64,000 bases of DNA from Bacteroidota bacterium (GTDB lineage: Bacteria > Bacteroidota > Bacteroidia > Chitinophagales > Saprospiraceae): positions 1 to 64,000 of the forward strand of contig JANSWP010000030.1 of the NCBI GenBank assembly GCA_024743405.1, written 5' to 3'. Positions 43,934-51,606 of this stretch are shown here, piece by piece. The first letter of the stretch is position 1, and every line of letters begins with the position of its first letter. Below the pieces are notes generated by a model. It made no database searches. It was not told where the DNA came from and saw only the letters and a program-made list of their open reading frames with translations. Made by a program: the position numbers and the translations under genes.

Positions 43934-44031
43934 GAGGAGGAAAAATATAACCTTTCATTTTTGATGACAAAAATCACCCCATTCAACCTTGATTTTTAAT
44001 ATATTTTTGCCTGATGAAAGTCATCTCTTAA
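43934..44031. other. Noncoding, with a half MITE end
   Basis: Begins within a solitary MITE-like terminal sequence (about 43931-43953) and continues AT-rich up to the Crp/Fnr-type box. No gene. Confidence 0.4.
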
Positions 44032-44047
44032 TGTGATATCCCTCACA
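44032..44047. promoter_or_regulatory. Crp/Fnr-type box upstream of the first CstB-like gene
   Basis: TGTGATATCCCTCACA, two perfect half-sites TGTGA and TCACA with a 6-nt spacer. Its centre is 30.5 bp before the TACCTTTG -7 element, so roughly -43 from the inferred start, a class II activator position. The gene at 53311 has the same arrangement. Confidence 0.75.
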
Positions 44048-44069
44048 AAATCCAACTTCATACTACACT

Positions 44070-44077
44070 TACCTTTG
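44070..44077 (+). promoter_or_regulatory. Promoter -7 element of the first CstB-like gene
   Basis: Reads TACCTTTG. No -33 TTG is visible, consistent with dependence on an activator at the adjacent TGTGA-N6-TCACA box. Confidence 0.65.
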
Positions 44078-44118
44078 TCTCGTTCTTTGGGAAAAAACAT
44101 TTAAAAAACTCAAATCAA

Positions 44119-44142
44119 ATGTGCGCTAATAAATGTCCATGA
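44119..44142 (+). CDS. Cysteine-rich leader peptide MCANKCP (uORF)
   Basis: A 7-codon ORF (ATG TGC GCT AAT AAA TGT CCA TGA) starting 42 nt after the -7 element. It parallels MKCCKNRCP at 53197-53226 upstream of the paralogous gene: both are Cys-rich and end Asn-Lys/Arg-Cys-Pro-stop. A short hairpin (TGAGC/GCTCA) begins at its stop codon. Two Cys codons in seven suggest a ribosome-sensed cysteine or persulfide signal; this role is inferred. Far too short for gene finders. Confidence 0.6.
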   Translation: MCANKCP

Positions 44143-44200
44143 GCAATTTTTATGGCTCAGAAGACAATCCTAAATAACCACCTAACCAAATAATTATTAG

Positions 44201-44357
44201 GGGGTTCGAGATTAATAAGCTATGCAAGATAACCCAGCGTTTTTTTTGATTTCGGGGAGGCTAAAAACGTAGACAAAGCAGGACTTGGACGAAGCTTTTA
44301 AGGAGAGATAAATTTAAAAAGACAAGTTAGATGCGCAGGTTATTATTTTCGAAACCT
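44201..44357. repeat. MITE-like element inside the leader of the first CstB-like gene
   Basis: A 157-bp element with inverted ends: left GGGGTTCGAGATTAATAAGC (44201 on), right at 44332-44357 (read inward AGGTTTCGAAAATAATAACC). The core has GAGGCTAAAAACGTAGAC. No clear target duplication, so the right end may be altered. It lies between the leader peptide and the start codon; removing it would leave about 83 nt, close to the 84 nt of the paralogous leader. Confidence 0.75.
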
Positions 44358-44381
44358 CTTCACCTAAAAAAATATCAAATT

Positions 44382-45791
44382 ATGAAGGTAGAACAAATTT
44401 ATACTGGTTGTTTGGCAGAAGCTGCTTACTATATCGTTAGCAATGGAGAAGCAGTAATCATTGACCCACTCCGAGAAGTTGAACCATACTTAGAAAGAGC
44501 AAAAGCTGATGGCGCAAAAATAAAATATGTATTAGAAACACACTTCCACGCGGACTTTGTATCGGGTCATTTAGACTTAGCTAAAAAGACGGGCGCGACT
44601 ATCGTTTATGGACCAACCGCAGAACCAAACTTTGATGTACATGTAGCAAAGGACGGTGAAATTTTGAAAGTAGGAGATGTGACTATTAAAGTCTTGCACA
44701 CACCTGGTCATACAATGGAAAGCTCTACTTATTTATTGCGCGATGAAAAAGGAAAAGACTATGCAATTTTCACTGGTGATGCATTATTCCTAGGCGATGT
44801 AGGACGACCTGATTTGGCCATTAAACAAGGTGAAATTACACGCGATGATTTGGCAGGTTTCCTATTTGATAGTTTACGAAACAAAATTATGCCATTGGCA
44901 GACGATGTTATCGTATACCCCAATCATGGTGCAGGTTCGGCTTGTGGCAAGAAAATGAGCAAAGAGACTTGGGGCTATTTGGGAGATCAGAAAAAATTCA
45001 ATTATGCTCTTAGAGCAGATATGACTAAAGAGGAATTTATTGAAGAAGTGACCACTGGTTTAGTTGAGCCCCCTCAATATTTCCCTAAGAATGCGATGAT
45101 GAATAAGATGGGCTATGAAAGTTTAGACATTGTTCGCAAAAGAGGTGTTCAAGCCCTAAGTGTTAGAGCTTTCAAAACAGCTTGGGAAAGTGAAGAAGCG
45201 ATTGTACTAGATACTCGCCACCAAGATGTTTTTGCGAAAGGTTTTATTCCAGGATCTATTTTCATCGGTATTGAAGATAATTTTGCGATGTGGGTTGGCG
45301 CGTTGATTACGGATTTGAAACAACCGATTCTTTTCATGTGCGAACCAGGTCGAGAAGAGGAAGTCGTCGATCGTTTGGCAAGAGTGGGCTATGACAATTC
45401 TATCGGTTATCTCGATGGCGGTTTCGAATCTTGGAAAAGAGCCAACGAAGAAGTAGATACTTTAGAAGAGTTTACGGCAGAAGATTTCGCCAAAGTTTAT
45501 GTCAAAGACATGAACTTGCTGGATGTAAGAAGAGAGAGTGAATTCAATGCAGAACATTTGGTAGGAGCAGTCAACTTTCCATTGGATTTCATTAATCGAA
45601 ATATGAACCAAGTGGATCGCGGCACCAAATATTATATTCATTGTGCTGGAGGGTACCGGTCAGTGATCGCATCTTCCATCTTGAAATCTCGAGGTTTTCA
45701 AGAAGTTGTAAATATCCGTGGAGGCTTCAAAGCCCTATCAGAAACAGATATGAAACGAACAGAATACGTTGAGCAAGTAACAGAACTATAA
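44382..45791 (+). CDS. CstB-like persulfide dioxygenase-rhodanese fusion (copy 1)
   Basis: The 469-residue protein combines an N-terminal metallo-beta-lactamase fold persulfide dioxygenase (metal ligands H54, H56, D58 and H63 in THFHADFVSGH; HTPGHTMESS; FTGDALFLGDVGRPDL) with two rhodanese domains. The first (about 265-355) keeps a cysteine in LFMCEPGREEE; the last has the active-site Cys in IHCAGGYRS. In S. aureus, CstB of this architecture oxidises persulfides to thiosulfate and clears sulfide stress. The frame opens at 44331, but the preceding codons lie in a MITE-like element and the paralogue begins MKVEQIYTG, so the ATG at 44382 is chosen. Confidence 0.93.
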   Translation: MKVEQIYTGCLAEAAYYIVSNGEAVIIDPLREVEPYLERAKADGAKIKYVLETHFHADFVSGHLDLAKKTGATIVYGPTAEPNFDVHVAKDGEILKVGDVTIKVLHTPGHTMESSTYLLRDEKGKDYAIFTGDALFLGDVGRPDLAIKQGEITRDDLAGFLFDSLRNKIMPLADDVIVYPNHGAGSACGKKMSKETWGYLGDQKKFNYALRADMTKEEFIEEVTTGLVEPPQYFPKNAMMNKMGYESLDIVRKRGVQALSVRAFKTAWESEEAIVLDTRHQDVFAKGFIPGSIFIGIEDNFAMWVGALITDLKQPILFMCEPGREEEVVDRLARVGYDNSIGYLDGGFESWKRANEEVDTLEEFTAEDFAKVYVKDMNLLDVRRESEFNAEHLVGAVNFPLDFINRNMNQVDRGTKYYIHCAGGYRSVIASSILKSRGFQEVVNIRGGFKALSETDMKRTEYVEQVTEL

Positions 45792-45881
45792 GGATTAAGA
45801 GTTAAGAAGGTGCCTTTTGGATGATTAGGGGCACTTTCTTCCTTCCTTTTAATAAAAATATTTTCAAGTTTCATTTTGTGA

Positions 45882-45917
45882 AAGGGCTATTAGGAAAGCT
45901 GATAGCCCTTCTTTTTT
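45882..45917 (+). terminator. Rho-independent terminator
   Basis: AAGGGCTAT (45882-45890) pairs with ATAGCCCTT (45902-45910), followed by CTTTTTT. It ends the first CstB-like transcript, 14 nt before the DUF2202 gene. Confidence 0.8.
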
Positions 45918-45930
45918 AAAAATTATCACC

Positions 45931-46653
45931 ATGAAAAAAATACAAATAGCATTTATCATTTTACTGTTTGGAATAACTATTATCCCCCTTTTCGGACAAA
46001 CTATTTATTTAACCAGCGAGGAACAGCATGATATTATTTATATGTTGGAAGAGGAAAAACTAGCACGAGATGTGTACCTAACCTTAGGCGAAAAATGGGA
46101 GGCTCAAGTTTTTCAAAATATTTCAATTTCAGAAGAAAGACATATTTCTGAATTAAAAGGGATTGCCACAAGAAATAATCTAACCATTCCGGAAACGGTG
46201 ATTAATGATGAAAGAGGCAAATTCCAGAACGAAACGCTACAAAATCTTTACGATGAATTGGTAAGCACTGGAAACCAATCATTAATTGATGCCTTGAAGG
46301 TCGGAGCAAAAGTCGAAGAAGTTGATATTAAAGACCTTGAAGAGTCGATCGAAAATACCAGAATCCAGGGCTTAAAGCAGATTTATATCCGCTTAAAAAA
46401 TGCCTCAGAAAATCATCTTCGAGCTTTTGTTAAAAGTATGAAAAAACAAGGTTTGGATTACCAACCAGTTCTTTTGGCCAAAGCAGATTTTGATAAAATC
46501 GTATCACCTGAAAATGTTAAAGGAGCATGTTGTTCTGACCAGAAAGGAAAGGCAACTTGTAAAGGTGAAAAAGGAGGAAATGGAAATAAAGCATGTTGTA
46601 GCAGTGCCCAAAAAGGCAAGGGAAAAGGATGTTGCAGTAAACCTGCAGGATAA
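45931..46653 (+). CDS. DUF2202 ferritin-like secreted protein with Cys-rich tail
   Basis: A 240-residue exported protein: signal peptide (FIILLFGITIIPLFGQ), then a DUF2202 four-helix, ferritin-like domain with acidic/His motifs LEEEKLARDVYLTL, ISEERHISELKGIA and NASENHLRAFVKSM. The last ~45 residues are a low-complexity Gly/Lys/Cys tail with seven cysteines (ACC, TC, ACC and GCC clusters). DUF2202 proteins are thought to bind metal but lack a firm function; the Cys tail could add metal or sulfur binding. It lies close behind the terminator of the persulfide dioxygenase gene, so the two are probably separate transcripts. Confidence 0.85.
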   Translation: MKKIQIAFIILLFGITIIPLFGQTIYLTSEEQHDIIYMLEEEKLARDVYLTLGEKWEAQVFQNISISEERHISELKGIATRNNLTIPETVINDERGKFQNETLQNLYDELVSTGNQSLIDALKVGAKVEEVDIKDLEESIENTRIQGLKQIYIRLKNASENHLRAFVKSMKKQGLDYQPVLLAKADFDKIVSPENVKGACCSDQKGKATCKGEKGGNGNKACCSSAQKGKGKGCCSKPAG

Positions 46654-46683
46654 TCCAAATGCTAAGAGAAATCGATTAATTTA

Positions 46684-46724
46684 TTATCATTGCTGGTGTG
46701 ATTAAATCACGCCGGCAATGATAA
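46684..46724. other. Strong 19-bp hairpin after the DUF2202 gene
   Basis: TTATCATTGCTGGTGTGAT (46684-46702) pairs with 46706-46724 over 19 bp with two G-U positions and a 3-nt TAA loop. There is no T-run after it, so it is either a non-canonical terminator or an mRNA 3' stabiliser. It overlaps the first possible ATG of the following cupin gene. Confidence 0.7.
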
Positions 46725-46741
46725 TAGTATTACAATCAAGA

Positions 46742-47029
46742 ATGAATTTAAACAACAAAATCGAAGACAAAGACAAACCCGTAATCGCAAAAAACATTTT
46801 AAGAGAAAAAGGCAACGCGACTTTAATTAAATTGAAAAAAGATGCCGTTTTGCGCGAACATCAAAGTATGACCAACGCGATGCTAGTGTTACTCTCTGGC
46901 AATGCGATTTATGAAGAAGATGAAAGGAAAGAAACCCTTACCAACAGCCATGATTTTCTTTATATCCCTCAACATGTGACGCATAAAGTTTCTGCCACAG
47001 AAGACTCTTTATTATTACTCATTCAGTAA
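46742..47029 (+). CDS. Small cupin-domain protein
   Basis: A single-domain cupin of about 95 residues with an LREHQSMTNAMLVLLSGNAI strand pattern and a late YIPQHVTHKVSATEDSLLLLI strand giving the second cupin motif histidine. Such small cupins bind a metal or small ligand; activity unknown. The frame can also start at ATG 46718, but that codon lies in the 19-bp hairpin, so the ATG at 46742 (MNLNNKIED) is preferred. Confidence 0.8.
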   Translation: MNLNNKIEDKDKPVIAKNILREKGNATLIKLKKDAVLREHQSMTNAMLVLLSGNAIYEEDERKETLTNSHDFLYIPQHVTHKVSATEDSLLLLIQ

Positions 47030-47195
47030 TAAAATCTTCCTGTTCAGCATTTTGAAAGGCTATTATTTTTAATAAAATGACATATTTGTATTTTAGGAAC
47101 CCGGACAAAATCTTACCTTTTAAAACAATTCAATCTATCCTAAACTTCTTTTTTAAAGCTCCAACTACCTGCTAATTAGTCCTTCACGTTAGGTA
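47030..47195. other. Noncoding sequence after the cupin gene
   Basis: Start of a 723-nt gap to the racemase gene; AT-rich and without a gene or clear terminator. The rest of the gap is occupied by two MITE-like copies and a Crp-type box with a promoter-like word. Confidence 0.45.
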
Positions 47196-47393
47196 AGGGA
47201 GTAGGAAATAAATAACCTACCCATTTCACTTGCTCTTTTTCCTTCATTTTTTGTTAAAAATACTTTTTGGCTATTCCTTTGTGCCACCGTCACAAGCAAT
47301 CCCAGATAACTATGGGGATGTCTGTATATTTTGCCTCAACTGAAGAAAAAATAGCTGTGCAAAATTTGGGTAGCTTATTTATTTCCTGCCCCC
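47196..47393. repeat. MITE-like element, copy D
   Basis: A 198-bp element with inverted ends (AGGGAGTAGGAAATAAATAA from 47196; inverse at 47367-47393). It runs in the orientation opposite to copy C. Its core matches copy C at the words (reverse strand) ATCTGGGATTGCTTGTG and GGCACAAAG. TAA lies at both flanks with one extra base on the right. Confidence 0.88.
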
Positions 47394-47436
47394 GTAACAG
47401 CCTTTTCTTACGAAGTCAAAGAAAACATAGGTTCTA

Positions 47437-47452
47437 TGTGATAAATATCACT
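47437..47452. promoter_or_regulatory. Third Crp/Fnr-type box
   Basis: TGTGATAAATATCACT: a perfect TGTGA, then TCACT at N6 spacing. Its centre is 29.5 bp before TTACTTTG at 47474-47481, the same geometry as at the two CstB-like genes. Confidence 0.5.
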
Positions 47453-47473
47453 GATTCTTGAAGGACTTACTCG

Positions 47474-47481
47474 TTACTTTG
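47474..47481 (+). promoter_or_regulatory. Promoter-like TTACTTTG
   Basis: One mismatch from TAnnTTTG. MITE copy E begins 13 nt downstream, so any transcript towards the racemase gene at 47753 would run through that element. Confidence 0.4.
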
Positions 47482-47493
47482 CCACCGTAATTA

Positions 47494-47653
47494 AGGGAGG
47501 AGGAAAAATATAACCTACCCATTTTACCTGTTACTTTTCTTTTATACATCGTTAAAAATACTCGCTATACCTTTGGGTATGCCTGCGTTTTTTGCCTCGT
47601 CTAAAAATAAATAACTTCCTAAAATTTGAGTAGCTTATTTATTTCCCCTCCCT
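47494..47653. repeat. MITE-like element, copy E
   Basis: A 160-bp element with inverted ends (AGGGAGGAGGAAAAATATAA from 47494; inverse at 47627-47653), flanked by TAA on both sides. The core on the reverse strand has GACGAGGCAAAAAACGCAGG, a short variable centre and GTATTTTTAACGATGTAT. It differs from C and D mainly by lacking about 37 bp at the centre. Confidence 0.9.
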
Positions 47654-47752
47654 AATTTGACAATGTTAGCTTCCAAAACGTAACAAATTGTGCTTATTTA
47701 ATTAAGAAAAGCCTAGGCGATTTGAGGCGATTTTGGAATAAAATCCAAGATA

Positions 47753-48433
47753 ATGAGACCAATCGGAATGATAGGCGGTACTTCATGGCACTCGACAATT
47801 GAGTATTATAAACTCATCAATGAAATGGTGGGAGAAAAAATTGGTACTCAAGGAAACCCTCCATTGATTTTATATAGTTTGAATATCGAGTTAATGCGAT
47901 CAGGTGACAAGGAAAAAATCAATCAAAAGTATTTAGAAGTATCCCAAAAACTACAAAAAGCGGGTGCACAAGCCATCATTATTTGTGCCAATACGCCCCA
48001 TATGGTTTTCCCATTTGTTACACCAAAAATTGATATTCCAATTCTTCACATTGCTGATGCCGCAGGTAAAGAAGCGCAAAAAAAGGGGATCAAAAAACTA
48101 GCGCTATTAGGTAATAAACCGACCATGACGGGTAGATTTATTCAATCGCATTTGAAAGAACACTATGATATTGAAACGATTATTCCTGATGATCAATATT
48201 TAGATAAATCACATTACTTCGTTTCGAAAGAATTGACGCGAGGCAAATTTACAGAGGAGGCAAAGTCCTTTTATGTGAATCAAATGGAATTATTGAAAAG
48301 TCGGGGTGCAGAGGGGATCATTTTAGGGTGTACAGAATTGCCCATTTTGTTAGATCAAAAAGATTTTGATTTGCCAATGATTGCGACTACTCAACTTCAT
48401 GCAAGGATGGCGGCAGATTTTATACTGAACTGA
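47753..48433 (+). CDS. Aspartate/glutamate racemase family protein
   Basis: The 226-residue protein belongs to the PLP-independent Asp/Glu racemase family. It has GMIGGTSWHSTIEYYKLIN at the start and the two cysteine motifs of the two-base mechanism: IICANTPHM (Cys near residue 82) and GIILGCTELPIL (Cys near 190). Likely substrate is aspartate or a similar amino acid; supply of D-amino acids or a broad racemase role cannot be decided. It follows two MITE-like repeats and a Crp-type box. Confidence 0.92.
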   Translation: MRPIGMIGGTSWHSTIEYYKLINEMVGEKIGTQGNPPLILYSLNIELMRSGDKEKINQKYLEVSQKLQKAGAQAIIICANTPHMVFPFVTPKIDIPILHIADAAGKEAQKKGIKKLALLGNKPTMTGRFIQSHLKEHYDIETIIPDDQYLDKSHYFVSKELTRGKFTEEAKSFYVNQMELLKSRGAEGIILGCTELPILLDQKDFDLPMIATTQLHARMAADFILN

Positions 48434-48481
48434 TGAAAGCTGACTCCAATTTTCACGTTCGAAAAAGAAAGTTCACGCAAT

Positions 48482-50404
48482 ATGAAAGATTATTTAGCTT
48501 TACTCTTTATCTTTTTTTCTTTATCCATTTCCTCCCAATCTGATAAAGATTTTCGGGAATTAGTTAGAAATGAGACTCATCACCATGATCATATTTTTGA
48601 TTATCGGACGAATGAATTAACCACCGATTATGATATAAAGTATCATCGAATGAAATGGGAAATCAACCCTGAGGTATTGTATATCAAAGGTAATGTGACG
48701 ACTTATTTTGAACCGATGGAAAATGATTTTGAAAGTCTTCACTTTGATTTTTCAGATGCGCTTACGATTGATAGTATTCTGTATAAGGGCACTCAACTAA
48801 ATTATTCTCAATCAGGAAACCGAATCTTGGAAATCAATTTTAACACTCCACTTTCAAAAGCTATTTTAGATAGTGTAACGGTTTATTATCAAGGCATCCC
48901 AAAAACGACAGGGTTTGGTTCCTTTCGACAAAGTACGCACAATAATACCCCGATCATTTGGACACTTTCAGAACCGTATGGCGCAAAAGATTGGTGGCCG
49001 TGTAAACAAGATTTGAATGATAAAATTGACAGTATTGACATCATTGTAAAAACGCCCGAAAAATATCGCGTAGCGAGCAATGGGCTTTTGGTCAAAGAAA
49101 CAGAAGTCGATACGAGTATAATCTATCATTGGAAACATCGGTATCCAATCCCAGCTTATCTGATCGCAATTGGCGTAACAAATTATGCAGTTTATTCGGA
49201 TTTCGTTCCGACCGTAAATGGCGACATCGAAATATTAAATTATGTCTATCCAGAAGATTCATTGTATGCTGCTGAACGGACGCTAGCTACCGTTGAAATC
49301 ATGCAATTATTCAATGACCTTTTTGGTATTTATCCATTTGCCAAAGAAAAATATGGACATGCTCAATTTGGCTTCGGAGGGGGTATGGAACACCAAACCA
49401 TGAGTTTTATGGGAGGTTGGTCTCACCTTTTACAGGCACATGAATTAGCACATCAATGGTTTGGAGATAAAGTGACTTGTGGAAGTTGGGAAGACATATG
49501 GCTCAATGAGGGGTTTGCAACTTATTTGGAAGGTATGACCTATGAACATGGTTTAGGACCTAATACTTGGCAAGTTTGGAAACAAGCGAGAATAGACCAG
49601 GTGGTCTCCAAAGTTGATGGCTCCGTTTGGGTAAATGATACGACTGACCGAAGTCGAATCTTCAGTAGTCGACTGTCTTATTCGAAAGGTGCTTACTTAT
49701 TACATATGTTGCGTTGGACATTAGGCGATGATGATTTTTTTCAAGCCGTGAGAAATTATTTGGAAGCACCGGGAATTGCTTATGGTTATGCAAAAACAAA
49801 TGATTTGATCGAGCATTTGGAAACTCAAAGCGGACAAAATTTGACTGAGTTTTTTGATGATTGGTTTTATGGAGAAGGCTTTCCAACTTATCAAATTAAT
49901 TGGTCTCAAAATGATGATTTGACAGTTCAAATAAAGTTAGAACAAACGACTTCTCATTCTTCCGTCGATTTTTATGAAATGCCTGTTCCGATTCATTTAT
50001 CAGGAGCTAATGGCGATAGCTCTTTCGTTTTAAATCATGATTTTTCAGGACAAACTTTTACCATTCAGCCTGATTTTGAAGTGAATGAATTGACCTTTGA
50101 CCCTGAACTTTGGTTATTGGCAAAAAGCGAAATCAATCTAACTTCAGACTCAGAGATATTTCCATATTTAGTCAATAATCTTTATCCCAATCCTGTAGAA
50201 AATGTTTTAAACCTGGACATCAATAATGCTGATCTAGTAGACAATATTAGAATTCTCAGTGTAAACGGGCGAACTGAAAAGATAATAAATGATTATTCAA
50301 ATGGCGCGTTTCAAATCAATCTAAAAGACTTTGCTCAAGGAATTTATTTCTTGAAAATTCAATTAAAAAACAAAATACAAACCCTTAAATTCATTAAATC
50401 ATGA
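48482..50404 (+). CDS. M1-family aminopeptidase with T9SS sorting domain
   Basis: A 640-residue secreted zinc metallopeptidase. After a signal peptide (LLFIFFSLSISSQ) come the M1 beta domain and a catalytic domain with the substrate motif FGGGMEHQTM (GGMEH in place of the common GAMEN) and the zinc motif HELAHQWFGD plus WLNEGFATYLE downstream. The C-terminal ~80 residues form a T9SS type A sorting domain (NLYPNPVENVLNLDI to GIYFLKIQLKN). It probably acts outside the cell or at the surface on peptides. The stop overlaps the following rhodanese start (ATGA). Confidence 0.93.
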   Translation: MKDYLALLFIFFSLSISSQSDKDFRELVRNETHHHDHIFDYRTNELTTDYDIKYHRMKWEINPEVLYIKGNVTTYFEPMENDFESLHFDFSDALTIDSILYKGTQLNYSQSGNRILEINFNTPLSKAILDSVTVYYQGIPKTTGFGSFRQSTHNNTPIIWTLSEPYGAKDWWPCKQDLNDKIDSIDIIVKTPEKYRVASNGLLVKETEVDTSIIYHWKHRYPIPAYLIAIGVTNYAVYSDFVPTVNGDIEILNYVYPEDSLYAAERTLATVEIMQLFNDLFGIYPFAKEKYGHAQFGFGGGMEHQTMSFMGGWSHLLQAHELAHQWFGDKVTCGSWEDIWLNEGFATYLEGMTYEHGLGPNTWQVWKQARIDQVVSKVDGSVWVNDTTDRSRIFSSRLSYSKGAYLLHMLRWTLGDDDFFQAVRNYLEAPGIAYGYAKTNDLIEHLETQSGQNLTEFFDDWFYGEGFPTYQINWSQNDDLTVQIKLEQTTSHSSVDFYEMPVPIHLSGANGDSSFVLNHDFSGQTFTIQPDFEVNELTFDPELWLLAKSEINLTSDSEIFPYLVNNLYPNPVENVLNLDINNADLVDNIRILSVNGRTEKIINDYSNGAFQINLKDFAQGIYFLKIQLKNKIQTLKFIKS

Positions 50405-50769
50405 AGTGGTTTTTCATTATTCTTATTGTAGGTTTTATTTTATTCACGGTCAAAAGTTTTGCTCAAAATAGTGGTGCTTTTGAGAATATCGATGTTGCTC
50501 AATTCAAAGAAAAAATGACCGAATCAAATATAGTAATTTTGGATGTTCGGACACCAAAAGAAACGGCACAAGGAAAAATCGAAGGCACATTAGAAATCAA
50601 TTTTTTTGATCCAAAATTTGCATCTAAAGTTAAAAATTTGGACAAATCAAAAACCTATTTAGTTTATTGCCGAAGTGGTAATCGAAGTGCTAAAGCTTGT
50701 AATATTATGGCAAAAAATGGTTTTGAGAATTTGTATAATTTGAAAGGCGGCTATAATGCTTGGAACTAG
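50401..50769 (+). CDS. Exported single-domain rhodanese
   Basis: A 122-residue rhodanese with a signal peptide (FFIILIVGFILFTVKSFAQ), so periplasmic. The active-site loop is VYCRSGNRSAKACN, with the catalytic Cys in the CRSGNRS loop typical of GlpE/PspE-like sulfurtransferases. These move sulfane sulfur from thiosulfate or persulfides to thiol acceptors. Translationally coupled to the upstream peptidase by a 4-nt overlap; it joins the group of sulfur-handling genes in this part of the window. Confidence 0.92.
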   Translation: MKWFFIILIVGFILFTVKSFAQNSGAFENIDVAQFKEKMTESNIVILDVRTPKETAQGKIEGTLEINFFDPKFASKVKNLDKSKTYLVYCRSGNRSAKACNIMAKNGFENLYNLKGGYNAWN

Positions 50770-50807
50770 AATTAAAAATAGACTTGCTACCCTTTGAATA
50801 ATGCTTG

Positions 50808-50829
50808 GCTGAAATTTAAATTTTTCAGC
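50808..50829 (+). other. Hairpin after the rhodanese gene
   Basis: GCTGAAA (50808-50814) pairs with TTTCAGC (50823-50829), set inside a weaker outer CTACC/GGTAG pairing. A possible terminator, though no long T-run follows. Confidence 0.45.
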
Positions 50830-50882
50830 TATTTTCAGAAAGGTAGTATTTAAAGGTTAACAAGTCTAATAATAACAACAAT

Positions 50883-51470
50883 ATGAACTACCGATTTTTA
50901 CTTTTTGGAGTTGCATTTTTTAGCCTCATTTTGTTTCAAGCATGTGAGAATCAATCATCAAAAAAAGAAAATACTTTTGATGAAAAAGCCATGCTCGAAA
51001 AAGGCAAACAAGTCGCTGCGAAAACCTTTGCTACTCTCAGTGGAGCCCTACAGAAGGCAATAAAAGAAGGCGGCATTCCTAACGCTATTCAATACTGTAA
51101 GTTGAATGCCCTGTCGATAAAAGATAGTCTTTCAAAAGCTGAAAATGCGACAATTCGGCGTACATCTTTAAAGATTCGTAATCCAGAGGATACGCCAACC
51201 AAATCAGAATTGAAAATATTGAATCAATACCAGCAATTGGAAAAAGAAGGCAAGGACATCAAACCAATTGTTCGCCAACTAGAGTCTGGAAATATTATTT
51301 TTTATGCGCCTATTCGAGTGAATGAATTTTGTCTTCAATGTCACGGCAAAATTGGTGAAACACTCACCGAAGAAAATCATCAAATTATCCAAAATAAATA
51401 TCCCACCGATCAAGCAATCGGATACAACATGAGTGATTTAAGGGGTATTTGGAGTATTGAATTCCAATAG
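50883..51470 (+). CDS. Tll0287-like (DUF3365) heme-binding lipoprotein
   Basis: The 195-residue protein has a lipoprotein signal with the lipobox Cys in LILFQACENQ and the DUF3365/Tll0287-like domain (ALQKAIKEGGIPNAIQYCK, RRTSLKIRNPEDTPT). One c-type heme site, CLQCH, lies in NEFCLQCHGKIGE near the C-terminus. Members are periplasmic sensors or electron carriers of unknown partner. It stands alone between the rhodanese and the DUF983 remnant. Confidence 0.88.
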   Translation: MNYRFLLFGVAFFSLILFQACENQSSKKENTFDEKAMLEKGKQVAAKTFATLSGALQKAIKEGGIPNAIQYCKLNALSIKDSLSKAENATIRRTSLKIRNPEDTPTKSELKILNQYQQLEKEGKDIKPIVRQLESGNIIFYAPIRVNEFCLQCHGKIGETLTEENHQIIQNKYPTDQAIGYNMSDLRGIWSIEFQ

Positions 51471-51606
51471 AAAAATTTGAGAGAAATGGATTTCTACTTA
51501 GCCAAACGAGATTTGTAATCTTTGAAAATACGTTTTTCGTTTTGTATATGAATACTCAATATCTTAATGGTTGGGCATTCTTTTATTTCTGAAAAAATAC
51601 CCGATC

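Noticed and set aside
44331-44381. 17-codon N-terminal extension of the first CstB-like protein
   Set aside because: It is coded by the end of a MITE-like repeat and is absent from the paralogue, which begins at the equivalent of the ATG at 44382.
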